Shown here: in pieces, positions 57,751 through 64,000 of the stretch | Layout: the number at the start of each line of letters is the position of its first letter | Numbering within the stretch: position 1 is the stretch's first letter | DNA from: Candidatus Sabulitectum silens | GTDB taxonomy: Bacteria; Fermentibacterota; Fermentibacteria; Fermentibacterales; JCC-6 | NCBI GenBank assembly: GCA_001875255.1 | Contig: MJAN01000002.1 | Location: forward strand, 1-64,000 | DNA: 64,000 bases | Direction of reading: 5' to 3' | Program-made: the position numbers and the translations under genes | The notes under the pieces: generated by a model | Database searches by the model: none | What the model was told of the DNA's origin: nothing | Seen by the model: the letters and a program-made list of their open reading frames with translations, nothing else

Positions 57751-58602
57751 CTCAGCCCTCCCTTCTTCTCTCTGGTCGAAATATAGGCCACGTTGCCGAT
57801 AATAATGAACAGCATTATTACAAGGTGCGCCACGGACTGGGCGGCCATGCCCGGTGTGGCGGTTCCCGGGGCGGCGTTGTCCTCTTCAAGGCGAACCATG
57901 GTTTCGTAGTCTGCCGCTCCCTTGAGACCTCCCAGAAGACCCACCATCTGGCCGGTGCCAGGTAGGGGTAGAATTGAGGAGCGCTCACCGCGGTGCATCC
58001 GCCGCCGATGGGGATGTTGAACCTGTCACCGGCCATCATCACCCAGGCGGGTATGCCGGGGTCTCCCGCGGAGAGAGAGATGATCATGTCGAAGTCCCCC
58101 AGCTTGTTCACCCCTCCATCACCGGCATGTCGGCGATGGGGTTGCCGTCGTAGTCGTTGGGGAATACTGTCTGTATGTTGCTTCCCATCCTTACTATGAG
58201 AACGCCTCCGCCGGTCTTGTATCCAAGGTTGACCCAGTCGACGTACTCTTCCCTGCCCAGGCTGTCCCCCACGGTTCGGAGCGCTTCGTTGCCAAGGCTT
58301 ACACCCATGGGCCAAAGGGCCATGGACACGATTTTCAGGTCCCTGGTCATTATGTGCTGGGCCAGGGCCACCGCCATGGGCTGAAGCTCCGGCATGGTGG
58401 AGGGGTCGTAGTCGAAGCTGAGGAGCACCCTGGAACCCTCGGGGAGGGCTTCGATGGCATCGTAAAGGTCCTTGCTGGGACCCTCTTCAATGGGTATGGG
58501 AAGGTTCATCCTGAGTGCCAGGGGAAGAATCACCGCAAGGGCCATAAGAACGAATATCACCCTGCGATCCACTCTGCCAAGCTTTTCCGCTAGTCTGGCC
58601 AT
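57747..58602 (-). CDS. Membrane-anchored protein of the GlmL-linked set (frame-broken)
   Basis: One helix near each end (RVIFVLMALAVILPLAL; SVAHLVIMLFIIIGNVAYIS) with a soluble domain of about 200 residues between. The domain reads GSRVLLSFDYDPSTMPELQP, MAVALAQHIMTRDLKIVSMA, YVDWVNLGYKTGGGVLIVRM, a Rossmann-like alternation, then MIISLSAGDPGIPAWVMMAG. Lost bases near 58110 and 57960. About 285 residues. Its ATG is at the stop of the upstream gene (overlap). The function is unknown. Confidence 0.72.
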
Positions 58603-59219
58603 CAGTCCGTACCTCCCAGATAGCTGCGCTCGATGCCGAAGATCATCCTGAGGGAAGTGGCCACCATTCCCATTGCGGCGCCTATCATCACCGCTCTCTG
58701 GCCGGCCAGGTTGGGCACCTGCATTATCCACTCGCTTACAAGGGGTATCTTGTTCCATATCATGGAGCCGATGGGAACCCTGCCAAGCATTACTATGAAG
58801 GCGCTGGCCAGAAGCAGCGTGGCACGCCAGTTACTTGCCCGGAAGGCCCTGAAGGCGGCGCTGGCAACGAAAAAGGCCAGAAGGCTGAACATGGTGGCCC
58901 CCATGGGAACCATCATCTGTGTGAACATGAAATCGAAGGGCCTGCCTGCCTCGATACCCATGAAGAGCCCGGTTATAACCATGCCGGAGAAGCCGATGAT
59001 GGTAACCGGGCTGTACTTCCAGTTCCTGGCCCTGAAACGGATCTTGTGAACGTGAACGGTGAGAAGGTTCATGGCGCCCAGGAAAATGGCGAAGCTGGCC
59101 ACTATCATGTACCATTCCTGAAGGCTCTCACCCAGGGACTGTGTGGCTGGAACGAAGAACTGCAGTATCATTATCATTCCGGCCACGAAGGTGATGGTCA
59201 AAGGTATTGCGAGTCTCAC
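58602..59219 (-). CDS. Six-helix membrane protein of the GlmL-linked set
   Basis: 205 residues, intact. Helices: LAIPLTITFVAGMIMILQFF, WYMIVASFAIFLGAMNLLTV, IIGFSGMVITGLFMGI, MVPMGATMFSLLAFFVASAA, LLLASAFIVMLGRVPIGSMI and AVMIGAAMGMVATSLRMIFG. Basic loop HKIRFRARNWKYSP between helices 2 and 3. It overlaps 57747-58602 by one base. No recognised family. Confidence 0.78.
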   Translation of the reverse strand: MRLAIPLTITFVAGMIMILQFFVPATQSLGESLQEWYMIVASFAIFLGAMNLLTVHVHKIRFRARNWKYSPVTIIGFSGMVITGLFMGIEAGRPFDFMFTQMMVPMGATMFSLLAFFVASAAFRAFRASNWRATLLLASAFIVMLGRVPIGSMIWNKIPLVSEWIMQVPNLAGQRAVMIGAAMGMVATSLRMIFGIERSYLGGTD

Positions 59220-59230
59220 TTCACGGCCTC

Positions 59231-60382
59231 CTATTCAACTCGTGTTATGGTCCTGAGAAAGTCGGCAACCCTTGCCGCGGGTTCCCAGCCCTCCCCTATC
59301 GTAGCTGTTATCACGCCAAGAACTATCACTATCATGAAGAAGAGCTTCGCCACGTCCTGGCCACGGAGGCTTCCCAGGAGCTTGGGCTCTTTGGAGAGGT
59401 AGGCGCTTGCGGCAAACAGTTCCTCCCCTATGAGGGTGTAGTCGCATGCCGCCACGAAGAAGGGTATCTGGCTGGGCATGGCTGTTCCGGCTATCTGGAT
59501 GGCGCCCACGCCCCTTCCCGTTTCAGCCAGTATGAGGCTCTCGGCATAGAAGGTTCCCAGCATGAAAATGGCCGCTGGCCTTTCCCTTACCATGATGCCG
59601 TCTACCCCGGCGGCATATCCGAACTGGTCATCGGTGAGGTAGCTGATGCTTTCCTTCACATAGGCGTCGGGCCTGCCGGCCTGTATGTAGGATGCCTTGA
59701 CAACTTCCTGGGCGACGCTCATGACAACGGAGCGGCAGGTGGGAACCATGAGGGGTGAACCGTATTCGGCGGTCTTCGCCGCCACACGGCCCAGTATTAC
59801 CATGCTGGCAATTGTCTGGATGTCGTCCATGTCCATGATGCCAGGTATGTAGAGGACCGGGCGTCCCATTTCAGTTGCCCTTCCAACGGCGTCCTCCACC
59901 GCGGTGAGACCGGCAATCCTCCTTATGAAAAGATCTTTCCCCCTTTTGCCCTGTTCAATGAAGTACATGATAACGGCGCTGATAATGGCCAGAATGATAA
60001 GCATTCCAACCCTGCCGGTGTGTATCCACTGAACCCGGGGACCGCGGAAACCACCGGCCCGGCGGTGGTGGCGGTGGCCCCGAAGTAGGGTACCAGGCGG
60101 TATGAATACTCCACGCCGTTTACCAGCTCGTTGTCGGTCTTCCTGCCGTTTATGGGGGCAAGGGTGACGATGTTGTGCCACTCTTCGCCTCCGTCCATTC
60201 TCTGAAGCACCATGGAATCGGGCAGTTCGGTTTCCACCGCCACGGTCCATGTAAGGTCTACCCCCCCCGGCATCGTTAGGCGCATCGGCGGCGGTCATGG
60301 ACTGAACGAAACCGTCGGTCCCCTGGGACCACGCCGCCCCGGCCAGAACAATAAGGGGAATAACGAATAGCACTTTTCCCAT
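59231..60382 (-). CDS. DUF6754-like membrane protein with fibronectin-type domain (frame-broken)
   Basis: ATG 60382, signal peptide (VLFVIPLIVLAGAAWS), Fn3-like domain (GVDLTWTVAVETELPDSMVL, NGVEYSYRLVPYF), membrane helix MLIILAIISAVIMYFIEQ, then a cytoplasmic region FIRRIAGLTAVEDAVGRATE, MGRPVLYIPGIMDMDDIQTI and MVRERPAAIFMLGTFYAESL, and a last helix FFMIVIVLGVITATIG. Three lost bases between 60300 and 60040. About 385 residues. The conserved cytoplasmic block resembles what is annotated as DUF6754; I recall this from memory only. Membrane partner of the neighbouring genes. Confidence 0.72.
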   Translation of the reverse strand: MGKVLFVIPLIVLAGAAWSQGTDGFVQSMTAADAPNDAGGGRPYMDRGGGNRTARFHGASENGRRRRVAQHRHPCPHKRQEDRQRAGKRRGVFIPPGTLLRGHRHHRRAGGFRGPRVQWIHTGRVGMLIILAIISAVIMYFIEQGKRGKDLFIRRIAGLTAVEDAVGRATEMGRPVLYIPGIMDMDDIQTIASMVILGRVAAKTAEYGSPLMVPTCRSVVMSVAQEVVKASYIQAGRPDAYVKESISYLTDDQFGYAAGVDGIMVRERPAAIFMLGTFYAESLILAETGRGVGAIQIAGTAMPSQIPFFVAACDYTLIGEELFAASAYLSKEPKLLGSLRGQDVAKLFFMIVIVLGVITATIGEGWEPAARVADFLRTITRVE

Positions 60383-60411
60383 ACTGAACAACCCCTTTCT
60401 GTTAATAACCG

Positions 60412-60440
60412 ATAATACCGAACCCTCCATCCCGATGCAA
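60412..60440 (-). promoter_or_regulatory. Promoter of the DUF6754/membrane-protein operon
   Basis: Minus strand TTGCAT (60440-60435), 17 bases, TATTAT (60417-60412), 30 bases ahead of the ATG at 60382. A divergent promoter for the GNAT gene starts 31 bases away. Confidence 0.65.
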
Positions 60441-60460
60441 CAAAGCCATGCAACAAAGCC
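60435..60460. repeat. Tandem direct repeat in the divergent promoter region
   Basis: ATGCAACAAAGCC occurs twice without a gap (60435-60447 and 60448-60460). It includes the -35 box of the minus promoter and borders the plus promoter element, which is a good place for a dimeric or tandem regulator site. Confidence 0.6.
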
Positions 60461-60498
60461 ATCCGTAAATTTGACAAATAGATTGTGTAAACTATTGT
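60456..60498 (+). promoter_or_regulatory. Promoter-containing repeat, copy B
   Basis: AAGCC starts at 60456, then ATCCGTAAA and T, TTGACA (60471-60476), 16 bases, TATTGT (60493-60498). About 40 of 45 bases match copy A at 11749-11794. It reads toward the GNAT gene that begins at 60596. Confidence 0.6.
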
Positions 60499-60595
60499 TA
60501 TGTTTGTTTTTAAGTATGATACTCACCTCCCCTTCTGGCGAGAAAGGAAGCCGGGCGGATATATTCACCGGCACCCCTGGATGAAAGGCGATGGA

Positions 60596-61424
60596 ATGGA
60601 GCTTCTGACAAGGACAGCGGAACCCCGTGACAGGGAGGACCTGGCCGAGATATCCAGGACCACCTGGGAGGGGCACGATTACCTCGAAGGTGTGGCTGAA
60701 AGCTGGCTGGCCGACTCGGGCTTCATCGTTGGGGAGCTTTCCGGAAGGGTCATCGCCTGCGGCAAGATAAGCAGGATGCCCGGGGATGTGGCCTGGCTGG
60801 AGGGGCTGAGGGTACACTCGGACTTCAGGGGCAGGGGGCTTGGCAGGATCATGTCCGACAGGATACTGGAAGAGGCGCTGAGGCTCCTGGAAGAGGGAAA
60901 GTTCACCGGCATCGAGTTCTCCACATATATCAATAATCTCGAGAGTATATCCATGGCTAAGAAGCAGGGCTTCAGAACAACGGAGCTTTTCCATGTGGTG
61001 GGCATCGAGGACTTCACCCCCCCTTCCCGGCCCATGGAGCTGACACCGGTGGATATTACACCTGAGGATCTGGCCATCTACCGGGAACACGCCCCCTGCG
61101 GCTGGAAGTACATCCATGCCCGGGAAAGGGACTCCCTGGCCTGGCTTCGGGCCAACGCCGGCTTCTGGCAGACCCCCGGTGGCGTTCGATTCCTGGCCTC
61201 GAAAGGGATATGGAGATATCCCCCCTTTCATCGGCGATGGGCGAACCTGAGGAATTCATTGCAGGAGCCTGGCCTTCGTCACATCCAATAACAGGGACTG
61301 CGCCGAGATCATGATCCATGATTCCCACGGACAGGTCATAAGGGCTGCCCTGAAGGCGGGTTTCTCCTACTGGGAGGAGCCGGGCACCGCGAACATACCA
61401 GTTTACAGGTACTTCCCCCGGTGA
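60596..61424 (+). CDS. GNAT acetyltransferase with second degenerate GNAT half (frame-broken)
   Basis: ATG 60596 lies behind AAAGGCGATGG. The acetyl-CoA-binding motif is GLRVHSDFRGRGLGRIMSD (R-G-R-G-L-G) and SISMAKKQGFRTTELF closes the fold. After a lost base near 61190 and others up to 61275 the frame continues SLAFVTSNNRDCAEIMIHDS and ends in VYRYFPR. About 275 residues, with two GNAT-like halves. The target is unknown. It is the only plus-strand gene inside the GlmL-linked set. Confidence 0.8.
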
Positions 61425-61427
61425 TAT

Positions 61428-61456
61428 GAAAGGGGGCGCATTAAGCACCCCCTTTC
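61428..61456. terminator. Terminator hairpin between convergent GNAT and partner gene
   Basis: GAAAGGGGGCGC (61428-61439) pairs with GCACCCCCTTTC (61445-61456) with one mismatch, loop ATTAA. No clear T run outside, but the T3 within the stem fits the minus direction. Confidence 0.6.
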
Positions 61457-61474
61457 CGTCCGCTGAAGACGCTG

Positions 61475-62601
61475 TCAGCTCTCTATCAGCTCAACATTGG
61501 CCCTGGGTACTGTGTACTTGCTGCCGTCGTCGAACTCTACTTCAAGTATCCTTACCTTTGCCTCGGAATCCACCACATGGAGTTCGAAGGGCAGGGAAGC
61601 CACCTTGCCTATCTTTCCGAAGAAGGGGGCACGAATACAGCGTATGAGGCTGCCTATGTCCATGGCCCCGGCTTCCTTCGTACTCTGGACGGAACTGGTG
61701 GCGCTGGAATCCAGGGGCACCATGATCTCCGGCCTCATTACGCCGGCGCGGATCTGGGTGGCCCCGTTTACGCTGGCTACCATTCCCTCCCTCTTCCTGA
61801 GGAGTTCGAAGGTTCCATGGGCCATGTTCATCCTGCCGAAGCCCTCGGTGAGGATAAGGGTGAGGCCCTTTTTCTCATGGCCGGTTATGGCCACGCCGAG
61901 GTCGTACCCCAGAAGGTCCTTAAGGTCTTTGTCGTCGAAGCCACCCACTACAATGGCCCTTACTCCAACCGAGACCGCCTTCTTGAGAACCGCGTGGCTG
62001 ATGTAGCTTCCACCTACGATGATCTTGTCCCTGCAGGCTTCGTTTATCATCTCCAGGGTTATCTCTTCTTCAGGGGATGAGCAGACCATCTTGAGTTCTC
62101 CCCTGACCTCGCCGCCGATACCGAAAATGCCCTGTACGAAGGTGCAATGGGCTTCCACCACAACCCCTTCTTCGGGGAGCACATCAGTAACGGTGCCATG
62201 AACATAGCCATCGATCTCCACCGGGATGGGCGGTTCGCGGAGAACGGCCTGACCGGTTATCTCGTTGAAACTCTCGAAGACGCCGTCGATGGGGCTTTTA
62301 CGGTGTTCTTGAACCATTTTCCAAAGAGACCCTTGCTCTGGGCCAGGGGCTCGTCGGCGGCTATGGTGTCGCCCTCCTTCTTCAGCAGGAGCTCGAAGAT
62401 GTCCGACGCGGGAACACCGAGAAGGTTGGCAATGTTGAACATTTTCACATTGCCGGGAAGTTCAGTGCGGGCCACTATGGTGTCGGCATTTACCACATCG
62501 CCCTTCTTTACAAGGACCTCGCCCTTCAGGGGAAGCCTTCTTGTTTTGGTAACATCGGCCACATCGGCCACTCTCAAACCAGGTGTGTATGCGAATGCCA
62601 T
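61475..62601 (-). CDS. Barrel-sandwich-type protein coupled to GlmL (one lost base)
   Basis: ATG 62601 overlaps the glmL-like stop (TAATG). N-part: RLPLKGEVLVKKGDVVNADT, a lipoyl/HlyD-type hairpin, and LLKKEGDTIAADEPLAQSKG. After a lost base near 62310: KSPIDGVFESFNEITGQAVL, PIPVEIDGYVHGTVTDVLPE (second barrel half), then EACRDKIIVGGSYISHAVLK, AVSVGVRAIVVGGFDDKDLK (helix-strand block), and FDDGSKYTVPRANVELIES at the end. About 375 residues. No catalytic motif. The barrel-sandwich resembles RnfC- and RpoC-type clamp folds. A scaffold that links the ATPase to the membrane set is plausible. Confidence 0.75.
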
Positions 62602-64000
62602 TATTTAACACCTCCCATGCTGAGGAAGCGTTCCGGATATGTGTCCAGGGTCTGTGACCAGCTCTGGAGGTCCTTGACCCTCTTTCCGTGATCCTCAGGA
62701 AGATTGAAGGGCTGCCTTCCGCGACCGTCGAGGATAACACCGACAATGCCGCCCTCAAGGCTGCCTTCCCACTTCTCGCCGGGGCCGTTGCCCACATCGA
62801 GACCCTTGTGGGGAGCGATTACCGTTTCGGCCTTTTCGCCCACCGCAAGGGGAATGAGCTTCATTTCACCGGGAAGGATCTTCTCGGTTCGGGTGGTTCC
62901 ATCGGGCATTTTCATGGTTACCTCGGCGAGATGGGGTACCTTCTTGAACGCCCCGGAGGGAGCCACGCAGTGGCCCAGCCTTATGAGGCAGTCGTTGTTG
63001 AAAACCTCCACCGCCGCTTCGGGATGCACCTCGCTCAAAACCCCCAGATGGGGCATCATGAATATGGAATCCACCGCAAGCATGGTTACTCCCTCGGGAA
63101 GGAAGCTGTCTATCAGCATGTGTGCGGTCTGGCTTCTTCTGGGAGCATGACTGAGAACGCCGCCGGAGCCTATGAGGATGTCAAGCTCCATCATGTTGAC
63201 CAGGGTGGCGCCGGTCTGGGTCTGCTCGAAGGCGTCGCCTATGGTCCTCTCCTGGGCAACTCCCTTGAGACCGGTGGCGAGATCCTTGTGCTGCACCAGC
63301 GCAAGCCTGAGGGCTTCCCGGGCTATGGCCTGCTCTATTATGAGCTCCTCCAGCTCCTGGGGAATGGTGGTGGGCCTTATCATCTTGTTCCTGATGCGGT
63401 TCCTCAGGTCAGCCTCGTCCATGTGGAAGGGAACCCATCTCATGACGTTGTCCATTCCAGCGCTGGCCAGAACATTGCTTACGGAGTAGCTCATACCAAG
63501 GTTAGCGCTGACCGTACGGTTGAAGACCGGTTCGCCGTTGCTGTCGAAAACGCTGAAGACATCGGTGGTGGCCCCTCCGATGTCCACGCCCATGACATGG
63601 ATATTCTCCTGTTTGGCAACCCTTTCGATGAGTTTCCCCACCGCGCCCGGGGTGGGCATGATGGGCACGTTCTCCCACTTGCCCTCAACATAGTGCCCGG
63701 TCCACTCCATCAGTTTCGCGTAGCCGGGGGCCTGGGCCATCACATGCTCCATGAAGAGTTCGTGGATGATATCCCTTGCGGGGCCGAGGTTTTCCTTTTC
63801 CAGGACCGGTCTGAGGTTATCAACAATCTTCAGTTCCACCGCCGTTCCCAGTTCCTCGGAGACAGCACCGGTGGCCTTGTTGTTCCCGGCAAAGATCACC
63901 GGAAGCTTGAAACCCACACCGAAACGGGGCTTGGGATCAGCAGCCCGGATTATCTCCGCAAGCTCCACGACGTGGTCGATGGTTCCCCCGTCGATCCCCC
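62601..64000 (-). CDS. GlmL/MutL-type ASKHA ATPase (partial, start outside window)
   Basis: The gene enters from beyond 64000. Visible part, 466 residues: GIDGGTIDHVVELAEIIRAA, IFAGNNKATGAVSEELGTAV, PTPGAVGKLIERVAKQENIH, the phosphate-2 motif MGVDIGGATTDVFSVFD, RTVSANLGMSYSVSNVLASA, and DILIGSGGVLSHAPRRSQTA (phosphate-binding Gly run). This is the glutamate mutase L family (TIGR01319 type), chaperone-like ATPases thought to protect or reactivate B12-dependent glutamate mutase. No mutE or mutS homologue is visible here. Intact in this window. Confidence 0.85.
   Translation of the reverse strand, partial: GIDGGTIDHVVELAEIIRAADPKPRFGVGFKLPVIFAGNNKATGAVSEELGTAVELKIVDNLRPVLEKENLGPARDIIHELFMEHVMAQAPGYAKLMEWTGHYVEGKWENVPIMPTPGAVGKLIERVAKQENIHVMGVDIGGATTDVFSVFDSNGEPVFNRTVSANLGMSYSVSNVLASAGMDNVMRWVPFHMDEADLRNRIRNKMIRPTTIPQELEELIIEQAIAREALRLALVQHKDLATGLKGVAQERTIGDAFEQTQTGATLVNMMELDILIGSGGVLSHAPRRSQTAHMLIDSFLPEGVTMLAVDSIFMMPHLGVLSEVHPEAAVEVFNNDCLIRLGHCVAPSGAFKKVPHLAEVTMKMPDGTTRTEKILPGEMKLIPLAVGEKAETVIAPHKGLDVGNGPGEKWEGSLEGGIVGVILDGRGRQPFNLPEDHGKRVKDLQSWSQTLDTYPERFLSMGGVK

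Noticed and set aside
62601..64000. MutL of DNA mismatch repair
   Set aside because: The motifs are of the ASKHA ATPase type (DIGGATTD), not the GHKL fold; it is the glutamate mutase L family.

Overview
The window looks like the chromosome of an uncultured, GC-rich, diderm bacterium of the FCB (Fibrobacteres-Chlorobi-Bacteroidetes) assemblage. A Fermentibacterota/Aegiribacteria-like candidate lineage is my best guess, by inference only. The reasons are secreted proteins with C-terminal type 9 secretion (T9SS)-like sorting domains, a PorV/PorQ-like outer membrane protein, two GWxTD-domain proteins, a TonB-dependent receptor with its own ExbB-ExbD-ExbD-TonB set, and many Ig/FlgD-like C-termini. 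No phage, insertion sequence or CRISPR array was seen; the region reads as core chromosome.

Data quality matters. Many genes, including essential ones (fabF, fabG, plsX, tmk, ispE, pth, etfB), are broken by frame changes. Every break I checked fits the loss of one base at a time, usually in a G or C run. I read these as consensus under-calls, so broken genes are annotated as single intact loci and not as pseudogenes.

Layout. 1-1154: a TPR protein with a long acidic tail of repeated LNxIFG motifs. 1286-1376: tRNA-Ser(GGA). 1537-2519: a secreted thioredoxin-like protein whose CxxC motif carries an in-frame TGA (UxxC) followed by a SECIS-like hairpin, so probably a selenoprotein. 2559-6488 (minus): maf, dtd, membrane protein, subtilase and lipoprotein in an overlapping operon. 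6770-8634 (plus): TPR-PEGA-TonB_C protein and pyrE. 8606-12725: MtfA-type peptidase, coiled-coil protein, CYTH protein, tRNA-Ser(TGA), GroES-like protein, small secreted protein, PHP phosphoesterase. 12731-15876: ferredoxin-fused EtfA, EtfB and acyl-CoA dehydrogenase. 15878-22980: RNase III, fatty-acid genes (fabF, acpP, fabG, fabH, plsX), rpmF, yceD, phosphohexomutase. 22977-31902: S41 protease, tmk, inositol-phosphate synthase with a CDP-alcohol transferase (inositol lipid), rsmI, DUF3006, two tandem Na/Pi cotransporters. 32036-38976 (mostly plus): decaprenyl-phosphate phosphoribosyltransferase-like UbiA, ispE, tRNA-Gln, rplY, pth, a minus-strand Met-rich lipoprotein, a DnaQ-type exonuclease and a MurA with Asp in place of the fosfomycin-target Cys. 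38979-56543: envelope proteins, GWxTD proteins, PorV, T9SS cargo and the TonB system. 56707-64000: a six-gene set of membrane proteins, a barrel-sandwich protein and a GlmL/MutL-type ASKHA ATPase, interrupted by a divergently expressed GNAT acetyltransferase.

The two best candidates for something new are the UxxC selenoprotein at 1537-2519 and the GlmL-like ATPase/membrane-protein set at 57107-64000, which lacks any visible glutamate mutase subunit. A promoter-containing repeat shared between 11749-11794 and 60456-60498 may link the second locus to a distant gene.
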